A stretch of 64,000 nucleotides of DNA from Methylocaldum sp002005105 (GTDB lineage: Bacteria; Pseudomonadota; Gammaproteobacteria; Methylococcales; Methylococcaceae): assembly GCF_051027545.1 (NCBI RefSeq), contig NZ_CP194902.1, positions 2,914,001-2,978,000 of the forward strand, in the 5' to 3' direction. Positions 25,125 through 32,887 of the stretch are shown here, piece by piece (position 1 is the stretch's first letter; the number at the start of each line of letters is the position of its first letter). A program made the translations under genes and the position numbers. The notes under the pieces are model-generated. The model made no database searches, was not told the DNA's origin, and saw nothing but the letters and a program-made list of their open reading frames with translations.

Positions 25125-26657
25125 CTAAATCCGCTTCATCTTGATGTTCAGGGTTCTTACCCGATAGGCGATCTGGCGCGGAGTCATGTTCAGCAGGCGG
25201 GCGGCCTTGGCTTGCACCCAGCCGGTTTGCTCCAGCGCGGCGATGACTTGTTCTCTTTCGTCCATCCCCTCTAGGTTGAACTCCGGCGTTCTGGCAGCCG
25301 GTCCGGTAACCGAGATTTCATCGTCCTCCAGACCGGTCATGGCAATGACGTCGCGGTCGATGATCCCGTCCGGGCTCATGATGGCGGCCCGCTCCAGACA
25401 GTTTTCCAATTCTCTGACGTTGCCCGGCCAGTCGTGACGCATCAGGAGCCGGATGGCGCTTTCCTTGATGATCAACGGTCTTCCGCCCTGTTGCTGGGAG
25501 ATTCGCTTGAGCAGGAAATCGGCAAGGTCCGGAATGTCCTCGAGCCGTTCCCGCAGCGCCGGCATGAAAATCGGCATGACGTTGAGGCGATAGTAGAGGT
25601 CTTCCCGAAAACGGCCGGCCTCGACTTCTTCCTCGAGATTGCGGTTGGTGGCGGCGATGATGCGAACCTGCACCTTGAGCGTCTGGGTACCGCCGACGCG
25701 GTCGAACTCGCCTTCCTGAATGATGCGCAGCAGCTTGGCTTGGAAGGTGGGGGAAGTTTCGCCGATCTCGTCCAGGAAGATCGTGCCGTGGTTGGCCAGT
25801 TCGAAACGTCCCTTGCGCTGGCTGATGGCGCCGGAGAACGCGCCCTTCTCGTGGCCGAACAGTTCCGATTCCAGCAGGTTGTCCGGAAGAGCGGCGCAAT
25901 TGAGTTTGACGAAAGGGCCGCCGGCGCAGGCCGAGTTGTAGTGAATGGCGTTGGCGATCGCCTCCTTGCCGGTGCCGGATTCGCCGCGAATCAAGACGGT
26001 GGTGTTCCATTTCGCGACCTGCCGGACCAGTTCGAAAACCCGCAGCATGGCCGGAGTGCGGCCGACGATGTTGTCGAAGCCGTAATTCCTGCGGAGGCTC
26101 TGTTTCAACTGATCGCGCTCCGCGACCAGATCGAGCTGCTTTTGCTCCATGCTGCGCAAAAGGCCCACGCTTTGCGCGATCAGATTGGCGACCATTTCCA
26201 GGAACCGTGCGCGGGCGTCGAGCAATTTCGCGTCCACCGGCTGTGCCGCCAACACGCCGACGACCTCGTCGTCGCCGACGCGGATAGGCGATCCGATAAA
26301 CGGCAGCGTCGGATCGTACAGGCCCAGCTTGCCCAGGAAACGCGGCTCGTCGGCGATGCGTTCCACCACGATGGTGCGCCCCGCATCCAGGATCGTGCCG
26401 ATGAGTCCTTCCCCCGGTTCGTAGCGGACCGGCTTTCGGGTTTCGACGCCGTCGCTGCGCAGCACCGAGCAGACCTCGAACGCGTCGCTTTCCTGTTCCC
26501 TAAGAGCCAGCATTCCGGAGCGCATGTCGGCGCACTCCTGCAATATCTCGAGAATGGCTTCCAGTTTTTCCTTCAGCCCCAAAGGTCGATTGAGTACTTG
26601 GCTGACCTGGTAAAGGGCGTCCAGTTCGCGCTCGATCAGTTGAGTACGCTCATCCAT
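25125..26657 (-). CDS. nifA: Nif-specific sigma54 activator NifA
   Basis: The 510-residue activator has an N-terminal GAF domain (about residues 20-165) and a central AAA+ domain with Walker A 'RGESGTGKEAIANAI' (about 223). The sigma54-contact loop reads 'HEKGAFSGAISQRKG' and Walker B 'GTIFLDEIGE'. The C-terminal HTH is 'VQAKAARLLNMTPRQIAYRV'. The linker before the HTH lacks the cysteine motif of oxygen-sensitive alpha-proteobacterial NifA, which fits control by NifL. The ATG at 26657 lies inside the last codons of nifL (8-bp overlap), as expected for a coupled nifLA operon. It would act at the three TGT-N10-ACA sites described here. Confidence 0.96.
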   Translation of the reverse strand: MDERTQLIERELDALYQVSQVLNRPLGLKEKLEAILEILQECADMRSGMLALREQESDAFEVCSVLRSDGVETRKPVRYEPGEGLIGTILDAGRTIVVERIADEPRFLGKLGLYDPTLPFIGSPIRVGDDEVVGVLAAQPVDAKLLDARARFLEMVANLIAQSVGLLRSMEQKQLDLVAERDQLKQSLRRNYGFDNIVGRTPAMLRVFELVRQVAKWNTTVLIRGESGTGKEAIANAIHYNSACAGGPFVKLNCAALPDNLLESELFGHEKGAFSGAISQRKGRFELANHGTIFLDEIGETSPTFQAKLLRIIQEGEFDRVGGTQTLKVQVRIIAATNRNLEEEVEAGRFREDLYYRLNVMPIFMPALRERLEDIPDLADFLLKRISQQQGGRPLIIKESAIRLLMRHDWPGNVRELENCLERAAIMSPDGIIDRDVIAMTGLEDDEISVTGPAARTPEFNLEGMDEREQVIAALEQTGWVQAKAARLLNMTPRQIAYRVRTLNIKMKRI

Positions 26658-28272
26658 GGTCGGAAGCCTTCTCCGGTACGAACATCATGTTGTGGATATT
26701 GAATTGGATACGCACTCGGCATCCGTCCCGATAGCTGGGATCGATCCGGATCAGTCCAAGGTGTTGATTGATAACTTCCTGGGCCATGGTCAAACCGGTG
26801 CCCGAATGCCCGCCATGGCCGTCGTTCTTGGTGGAGAAAAACGGTTCGAAGACCTTGATGCGCAGTTCGTCGGGAATGCCGGGGCCGGTATCCTCGATGG
26901 AGACATGCAGCAAATGTTTGTCGGACCACGTGGAAATGCGCAGTTCGCGGGTGACGATGCCGCTCTGGTTCATTGCTTCGATGGCATTTTCGATAATCTG
27001 CTTGAACATGGTGCGGAGGTGGCTCTCCTGGCCCATCAACGCGGGCAGCACCGGGGTCGGCTTCCACTCGACGACGATGCCGCTGGCGAGGAGCCGTTCG
27101 GTCAATAGCACGATGGTTTCGTGCAGCAACTGGTTCAGATTGACTGGCGTCATGGCCGAGGTGTTGCTTTCCGGTATGCATCGCTTCATGTGGGCGACGG
27201 ACTGTTCGCCGGCCAAGCGGATCTGATCCAGAATGTCGACCAGCGCGATGTTGCGGTCATCGAGCCCACGCCGCGTCAGCATGGTCTTGGCCGCTTTGAG
27301 CAGATTGATGGGGCCCTGTATATGGTGAATGGCTCCCGACAGCGTTTCGCGAAGACGCTGGGTTTTCTCTTCCTCCGCCATCAATGCCTTGAGCGCATTG
27401 ATGCGGATTTCCTCGGCGTGCTTTTTTTGTTGGGTGATGTCGGTCAGGGTGAGCAGCAGATAAGTGTGGCTATTTTCGTGAAAGAACGCCTCGACACGGT
27501 CGTCTTCCTGGCAGAACCAGCTGCCGGCGCAGGCATACCAGCGGGGCGCGTGATGCCCGCCGCGGTCGAAACGGACTTCGCGGTTATGAAAGCCGGATTT
27601 TTTCTTTTTCATCCGCTCCCATTCTTCCGCCATGTCTTCCCGCAGGATATCGATGAACGTCCTGGCCGGGTCGCTGAGGCCCAGATCGCTGGACAGGGTC
27701 TTGTACATCTTGTTGTCCAGCACCACACGGTCGGATTCGTCCAAAAGCACGGTCGCGACCGGAATCGAATCGACCACCGTCTCGATGAGCACTTTCTGCT
27801 GATTGACCCTTTGCTCCAGCCGGTACATTTCCGTGATGTCTCGGTGCATGCCGATGTAGTGGGTGGTCTCGTGCCGGTCGTTCAGAATGGGGGCGATGGT
27901 GAGATCGGCCAGATAGCGGCGGCCGTCCTTGTGACGGTTGAGCAGATAGCCTTGCCAGGTCTGCTGCGACTTGATGCGGTTCCAAAGCTCGTCGTATACA
28001 GCCTTCGGCGTGTTCTTGTCGGACAGCATGGACTCGTTTCGGCCGATGCTCTCTTCTGGTGCATACCCGGTAACACGCGTGAACGCCTGATTCACGTACA
28101 GAATATTGGCCTTGTCGTCCGTGATCGAAATGGCCACCGGCGCTTGTTCCACGGTTTCCGCGAACAGAGCCAGCATGCGATTGTCGGCCAGTACGGACTT
28201 CCCCAACGGCTCGGGCGGCGGGTTATTGGAAGATTGTTTGGACACGAGCGCCTCTTCGGTGCAATTTTTCAT
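26650..28272 (-). CDS. nifL: Nitrogen-fixation anti-activator NifL
   Basis: The 540-residue sensor has PAS1 (about residues 35-150, 'YVNQAFTRVTGYAPEESIGRN', FAD-type) and PAS2 (about 160-275). A histidine-kinase-like H region follows ('GAIHHIQGPINLLKAAKTML', about 310), then a GHKL ATPase domain ('NAIEAMN', 'DTGPGIPDELRIKVFEPFFS', 'GTGLTMAQEVINQH'). NifL binds and inhibits NifA when oxygen or fixed nitrogen is present. No ribosome site precedes the ATG at 28272; a GTG at 28245 with GAAGAGG upstream is a likely alternative. It overlaps nifA. Confidence 0.95.
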   Translation of the reverse strand: MKNCTEEALVSKQSSNNPPPEPLGKSVLADNRMLALFAETVEQAPVAISITDDKANILYVNQAFTRVTGYAPEESIGRNESMLSDKNTPKAVYDELWNRIKSQQTWQGYLLNRHKDGRRYLADLTIAPILNDRHETTHYIGMHRDITEMYRLEQRVNQQKVLIETVVDSIPVATVLLDESDRVVLDNKMYKTLSSDLGLSDPARTFIDILREDMAEEWERMKKKKSGFHNREVRFDRGGHHAPRWYACAGSWFCQEDDRVEAFFHENSHTYLLLTLTDITQQKKHAEEIRINALKALMAEEEKTQRLRETLSGAIHHIQGPINLLKAAKTMLTRRGLDDRNIALVDILDQIRLAGEQSVAHMKRCIPESNTSAMTPVNLNQLLHETIVLLTERLLASGIVVEWKPTPVLPALMGQESHLRTMFKQIIENAIEAMNQSGIVTRELRISTWSDKHLLHVSIEDTGPGIPDELRIKVFEPFFSTKNDGHGGHSGTGLTMAQEVINQHLGLIRIDPSYRDGCRVRIQFNIHNMMFVPEKASDHG

Positions 28273-28724
28273 CGATTAAGCAAGGCTTATGCCATCGATA
28301 AGAAGTGCTCCTGAGACCCTTATCGTTTTTTTACACAGGCGATCGGCTCGGCCGACGCTTCAAGCTTTCTTGCACTGTTTTGTCGCAAACGCGACAAAAG
28401 TGGGCATGGGTGCCGCTGGCGCGGCGTTTTCGGTGCGTCCTGATCGTTCGGAGCGTTCCCGGCTCTCTATCCCTATTGTCGGAAAACTCACGATGCGCAT
28501 AAGCGTTGTAAGCATTCCGCTGAGGAAAGACTGCACTCGCTCGCGGCAAAGGCTTAAACTATCAATTAGTTACGTATTTATGGTCGAGGTGGCGCGAGGG
28601 TTGCTAGAAATTTCGCGAAGACCAACCGCTTACCGAAGTAGGCGTTTCTCGGCCATGTCGCGCCGAGTCCGTACCGACACCGGGTAAGCCAGGCCGCCTT
28701 AAAACCCAAGCAGAGAGGCCGAAC

Positions 28725-28883
28725 ATGAACAGCGAATCGACTACCAAAGCAGAGTCCAATCCCCCGGAAACGCCCCGTTCCCAGGCCGAGCGCGCCGAAG
28801 AGACGCTCGAATCCACCGAGCTTCCGTTCTACATCGTCCCGAGACCGCCGATTCCGGGGAAAACCGCCTGGAGCATCGCGTAG
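28725..28883 (+). CDS. Small 52-residue protein, divergent from nifL
   Basis: The ATG at 28725 is preceded by GAGAGG at 6 bases. The product begins MNSESTTKAESNPPETPRSQ, is acidic and disordered for 30 residues, then has a conserved-looking 'LPFYIVPRPPIPGK'. No family was recognised. The gap 28273-28724 between it and nifL holds the promoter region for both. The good ribosome site and clean stop argue for a real gene. Confidence 0.5.
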   Translation: MNSESTTKAESNPPETPRSQAERAEETLESTELPFYIVPRPPIPGKTAWSIA

Positions 28884-28893
28884 TACCTCGAAT

Positions 28894-29190
28894 GACGCGG
28901 TTCCCTTCGGTTACCGCATCCTACGCCCGTAGGGTGCGGTGAGGAACGAACCGCACCGATCGCGTCCCCGAATGATGCCTGTCCTGAGCCCGGTCGAAGG
29001 GCGGTTCCCTCCGGTCACCACATCCTACGGCCGACAAACTGTAGGGTGCGATGAGGAACGACAAACCGGCAGGATTGATGAAAAACATCCTTGTTTTTCA
29101 CCCTCGCGGGCGCTCCGCGTCCCAATCCTCTCCCGGAGGATTGGTGCCGGACGAGGATGGTCCGGCATGAGCCGCACCTGTCAAGTTGCC
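28894..29190. repeat. Repeat family C (GTAGGGTGCGGTGAGG / GGTTCCCTTCGGTTACCGCA)
   Basis: Alternating inverted blocks 'GCGGTTCCCTTCGGTTACCG', 'CGTAGGGTGCGGTGAGGAAC' and 'CCTGTCCTGAGCCCGGTCGAAGG' occur here and again at 49795-50080. No gene is supported. Confidence 0.7.
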
Positions 29191-29210
29191 TAAACCATGG
29201 CGATGCCGTT

Positions 29211-29250
29211 CTAAGTACATTCCATAAAATTGTGTGGAACGCGAGTGCAG
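29211..29250. repeat. MITE-B fragment (one end)
   Basis: CTAAGTACATTCCATAAAAT followed by TTGTGTGGAAC is one terminus and hairpin of the 106-bp MITE-B; the other end is missing. Confidence 0.65.
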
Positions 29251-29692
29251 CGCGTAGGTCGGCAATCCTTTGCCGACGGTGCAGTTAAGCCAACCGGTCC
29301 GTCGGCAAGGGACTGCAGATCTACGACCGTATCACCCTGTCGGTCGGGAATCCTTTCCAATCGCAAACGGTCGCTTTAGTCGCGACCCTTCCAATCGCAA
29401 ACGGGCCTTTAATCGGCCCCTTCCAATCACAAACGGCGTCTTCGGGAAGGAGCTGGCCGGCGCTCCCGGCCAGGCCGTTTGCGATTGGAAGGGTCATCCC
29501 AGCGCTCCTGGGATGGCCGTTTGCGATTGGAGCGCCGAAGCCCCCCTTCCCGACGGTGCAGTTGGGCGAGCGGGCTCGTCGGCAAAGGATTGCCGACCTA
29601 CGAAAGCTTGAGTCGATCTACCCTGGCCGAAGGCGCCAACGACTTCCGCCAGGCCTGTTTTGCCGTAGAGCGAGATGAAAACGCTCTAACGA
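29250..29692. repeat. MITE-A remnant containing a tandem array of hairpin units
   Basis: 'GTAGGTCGGCAATCC' and its inverse flank the block, and the right end GAAAACGCTCTA is intact. Inside, 29356-29536 carries at least three tandem 'CCAATCGCAAACGG...' units with different inner stems. The right terminus overlaps the stop codon of the cas2 gene at 29686. No gene is supported in 28884-29685. Confidence 0.75.
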
Positions 29693-30000
29693 AGCGCTCT
29701 CAACAAGTCCTTGCCTTTTTCGATCAAGAGCACGCCGTCCGGGAAGTATTGAAGCCCCAGGCTGGTGGTTTCCGGACGGTTCGGCAAGGGATAGATCCGC
29801 ACGTCGTCGGCGCGCTCGTCGATGCGTTCGACCAGGCCCGCAATGATTCGGCCCAGTTCCTTGGTCGTCAGCTGGGCGGTAAACACCGAGTATTGCACCG
29901 GGATGCCTTGCTCCCGGAGCAAGCGGTGAACCCGCCCCAGACGCTTCGGATCGGCGATGTCGTAGCACACCAGGTAGGTTTGAGCTTGATTGAGCGGCAT
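29686..30000 (-). CDS. cas2: Second Cas2 (cas2')
   Basis: This 104-residue Cas2 starts 'QTYLVCYDIADPKRLGRVHR', with the conserved Asp of the first ferredoxin-fold strand. It continues with 'PVQYSVFTAQLTTKELGRII' and ends 'GKDLLRALR'. Cas2 dimers bridge two Cas1 dimers in the spacer integrase. Its ATG overlaps the stop of the adjacent cas1' gene (TGATG). Its stop codon (TAG, 29686-29688) lies inside the end of a MITE-A repeat, so the repeat may have trimmed or replaced the original terminus. It is clearly different from the cas2 at 31713. Confidence 0.9.
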   Translation of the reverse strand: MPLNQAQTYLVCYDIADPKRLGRVHRLLREQGIPVQYSVFTAQLTTKELGRIIAGLVERIDERADDVRIYPLPNRPETTSLGLQYFPDGVLLIEKGKDLLRALR

Positions 30001-30767
30001 CACACAAGCTCGATCAGCCAGCGGTGCAGCCGGTTGAGCAGGCCGAGGGTCAAATGTTCCGTGCGTTTCCGACGGGCCTCGAAAAAACCGACGATTTCGA
30101 TACGGTCCGGGATGCCGAGCCGGTTCTCGCGGAGCCGGTCTTCGAGCCAGGCCAGCCGTGCCAGCTGGAAATCCCAGAACAGGATGGAACTCAAGCCGAT
30201 CACAGGATTGAGCTCGCCCATGGGCTCCAATTCGGCGGTAATCCCGGCGTCGGCCAAATGCCTGGTCACCAGGCCGGTCAGCAGCCCGTACACCTCGCGT
30301 CCGATACGCTCGTAGGCGGGGAGTTGATCCATGCCCCGAGCACCGTCCTGGAACAGTTGGCGCAGCTCTTTCGCCGAGGGCGGACGGTCGAAGCCAAGGC
30401 CGGTGCGGCGAATCACGCTGCGCACCGCCATGCGCTCCATAGCGCCGTTCCATTGAAGATATAGATCCTGCCAATCCGGGCGCAGCAAAAAATCTAGCAG
30501 GCGCTGTCGAAGCTCGTAGCGTTCTCCGGGCCTTCCTATCAATCTCGCCAGCACCGCCCCCTCGTCGTCGATGAAGCTCACGGTGATGCGGTTTTCCGCG
30601 CAGGCCAGCAAGGCGTCGACGGACCAATCGATGTGCGCCGCCGAGACTACTTGCGAGATCCGCCGCAACGGAAACCAGCGCTCCGCGGCGCCGGCGCGGA
30701 TGACGCGCAGAGCGGGGCCATCACGCTTGATCGTGGTTCCCGCGCCTTGCAGATACAGCGGTCTCAC
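30000..30767 (-). CDS. Divergent second Cas1-like protein (cas1'), probably inactive
   Basis: From a GTG at 30767 the product has 255 residues. The N-terminal half is a Cas1 beta-domain: 'RPLYLQGAGTTIKRDG', 'FPLRRISQVV' and 'ALLACAENRITVSFIDDEG'. The helical half is present ('FWDFQLARLAWLEDRLRENR') but the canonical catalytic blocks (E in LEG.AA..YF, H in the GFxH loop, D in SLxxDLxEPLR) are not recognisable. It may be a structural or regulatory Cas1 paralogue. Its start overlaps the cas1 stop (GTGA) and its stop overlaps cas2', so all three are coupled. Confidence 0.75.
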   Translation of the reverse strand: MRPLYLQGAGTTIKRDGPALRVIRAGAAERWFPLRRISQVVSAAHIDWSVDALLACAENRITVSFIDDEGAVLARLIGRPGERYELRQRLLDFLLRPDWQDLYLQWNGAMERMAVRSVIRRTGLGFDRPPSAKELRQLFQDGARGMDQLPAYERIGREVYGLLTGLVTRHLADAGITAELEPMGELNPVIGLSSILFWDFQLARLAWLEDRLRENRLGIPDRIEIVGFFEARRKRTEHLTLGLLNRLHRWLIELV

Positions 30768-31705
30768 GGCGCCTCCTCGGTCAGACGGTGCGCGATCAAC
30801 AGGCCGTAGCGGTGCAACAGGCCACGCAGGGGACGGACGAAGCTTTCGTAGCGGGCATAGAAAACTTCCCGGCCGTTCTTTTTCAAGAGACAGCGGTCGG
30901 CTTCGGTCGCGAACGAATCGGCGCGCAGGGTTCGCTCGGCGAACAGCCGCCATACCCAGCGATCCACCCTCGGCCGCAGCGGCTCTATCAGGTCGGCCCC
31001 CAAGGATTCGCGGTAATAGGCCGGTTCGTGATAGAAGCCGACGTAAGGGTCCAGCCCAGCGGCATGGCAGGCGTTGACGGCCTCGAAATGGAGCAGCGTA
31101 TATCCTAGCGACAGGGCCGCGTTGACCGGGTCCTTCGGCGGCCGGCGATTGCGTCCGGTAAAGTCGAGACTGGCCGGAAACAGTTGCGTGAACCCCGCGA
31201 AATAAGCCGCCGCGGCCGCGCCTTCGATCCCTTGTAGCCGTTCCAGCCGCGGCGCGTCCTCAATGTTTGCCAAGGCACGATCAATTCGCGCGATGCCATC
31301 CGTAAGCGGCTTGCGGCAATCGGGCCGGACGTTTAGCGCCGAGCGCAGCAGCCGGGCCTGGGCTTTCAATTTGAGCGCCACCAATCGGCGCGCCCAGGGC
31401 AGCCGGTACTCGTCATCGTGGTGCCAACGGTATTGCGCGATGCGCCGGGCGGTGTCGCCGTGTCGGTTTCCGTGCAGAATCGCCGCGGTGCGTCCCTGCC
31501 GGCCGCTCAGGACCAGAAGGCCGACGCCTTCCTCGGCGAGCAGTCCCAGCACGCCGGTGCTGAGCGTCGCCTGTCCGCGGACGACCACCCGCTCGACCAC
31601 GTTCAGGGGAATCGTCGCGCTCCGGTTGCCTCCCTCGTAAAGGCAGAGATGCCGGCCCTCGCGGCGTAATTCGATGTCTTTTCTGTCCAGGTAAAGCGTG
31701 CCCAT
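30764..31705 (-). CDS. cas1: CRISPR integrase Cas1
   Basis: This 313-residue canonical Cas1 starts 'MGTLYLDRKDIELRREG'. The metal-binding residues are visible: Glu in 'LQGIEGAAAAAYFAGF', His in 'LDPYVGFYHEPAYYRESL' and Asp in 'LGADLIEPLRPRVD'. With Cas2 it inserts new spacers at the leader end of arrays. GAGGA precedes the ATG, and it follows cas2 by 7 bp. Confidence 0.96.
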   Translation of the reverse strand: MGTLYLDRKDIELRREGRHLCLYEGGNRSATIPLNVVERVVVRGQATLSTGVLGLLAEEGVGLLVLSGRQGRTAAILHGNRHGDTARRIAQYRWHHDDEYRLPWARRLVALKLKAQARLLRSALNVRPDCRKPLTDGIARIDRALANIEDAPRLERLQGIEGAAAAAYFAGFTQLFPASLDFTGRNRRPPKDPVNAALSLGYTLLHFEAVNACHAAGLDPYVGFYHEPAYYRESLGADLIEPLRPRVDRWVWRLFAERTLRADSFATEADRCLLKKNGREVFYARYESFVRPLRGLLHRYGLLIAHRLTEEAP

Positions 31706-31712
31706 TCGATCC

Positions 31713-31997
31713 TCAGCCGACGTAGAAGAACTCCGGGTCCGCCGGAGGAACCGCGATGCCGAGCACGCGAACCTTCATCCGGGGATCCAGCCGCAAGAGC
31801 AGAAATCGGTCGGCTTCCTCGTCGATGACCTCCCGGACCTCGTCGATCAATTGGCGTTTCTCGGCCTCGGTCAGGAAACACTCGAACACGGATTTCTGCC
31901 CGCCGGTGGAATAGTTGCGCAGCACGAAAAGCGCCTTGCGCAGGCGGGCGTCGTCGGAGATGTCGTAGGCGGCGATGTAAAGCGACCGTTTGCTCAT
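31713..31997 (-). CDS. cas2: CRISPR integrase subunit Cas2
   Basis: The 94-residue protein is of standard size and begins 'RSLYIAAYDISDDARLRKAL', with the conserved Asp. It continues 'FVLRNYSTGGQKSVFECFL', typical of Cas2 proteins near type III systems. It is first in the adaptation operon cas2-cas1-cas1'-cas2'. Confidence 0.95.
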   Translation of the reverse strand: MSKRSLYIAAYDISDDARLRKALFVLRNYSTGGQKSVFECFLTEAEKRQLIDEVREVIDEEADRFLLLRLDPRMKVRVLGIAVPPADPEFFYVG

Positions 31998-32313
31998 GGC
32001 CGCTACTGTAATGCCGCATGTCGAAGGCGGGGCATTTCACAAGCTTGCGGGCTGATCGATCGGTTTTCGCGCGCCAAAGTCCGCGACGAGGCGGCTTGAT
32101 CAAAATAGGGGAGGGGCTAGGGCATTTTTCCCATCGTGTGGCGGCAGCACGGGCGAGGGCGCCGGCTAAAAAGCGCTCTTGAGCGGGAGACTATTTTGCA
32201 GCCGGGCGTCGCCCCGCACACGGGTTCCTCGACCGGAATGTAAGCCGGATTAATCGAAGCGTATCCGGCCTTCGTGAGTCTGAGGCACGAAGCGCATCGG
32301 CCGAGTTTGCGGT

Positions 32314-32460
32314 TAGAGCGTTTTCCGAATCGGTGTAAAGGATTCGGATATGTAGGTCGGCAATCCCTTGCCGACGTATCGGCTCGGCGAAGGGCTTTGT
32401 TGGAAGGGTCGCGACTAAAGCGACCGTTTGCGATTGGGAAGAGATTGCCGACCTACGTTC
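32314..32460. repeat. MITE-A copy, right end degenerate
   Basis: TAGAGCGTTTTCCGAATCGG starts it. 'GTAGGTCGGCAATCCCTTGC' and the inverse 'GAGATTGCCGACCTACG' follow, with one 'TTTGCGATTGGGAAG' unit inside. It is almost identical to 1788-1970. The gap 31998-32887 holds only repeats and no gene that I can support. Confidence 0.75.
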
Positions 32461-32650
32461 TGATGTATAGAAGGGTGAACGGGATTTTGTACGGTCTAAC
32501 TGCCGTTTTTAGGTTAAAACGATCGTTTGCGGCAGGCGAGGTGACCAGCGCAACCCGTTAGAAGCCCATATATCCGTGCTGGGTGAATTAGGCGCGCTTC
32601 CGCTCAAGGCATGCAACCCGCCGAAGCGAGCGGCAAGGTTGCCGAGCGTT

Positions 32651-32722
32651 GGTGGGTTACGGCGCATGTGAAGCGCGGCGATCGATGGCCAGCCGGCGCC
32701 GGAATGCGCCTAACCCACCCTA
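32651..32722. repeat. Inverted repeat, GGTGGGTTACGGCGC family
   Basis: GGTGGGTTACGGCGCAT pairs with ATGCGCCTAACCCACC. It is a relative of 7967-8051. Confidence 0.7.
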
Positions 32723-32887
32723 CGACATCCCGGTTTCCGCAATCCACCAAAAGGGCGAAGGACCCTCCGCAGCTCGACAACTCTTCGCCCGGCCCATCCG
32801 TTTGTAGGATGTGCTGACCGAAGGGAAGCGCATCTGTCGCGAACCTAGCCGTTCATGCCGAGCTTCCCGGTCCCGGAACCGACAAAA

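Noticed and set aside
25434..26702. Long plus-strand ORF (422 codons) antisense to nifA
   Set aside because: It is a GC-rich shadow of nifA with no recognisable domain; nifA on the other strand has clear full-length family motifs.
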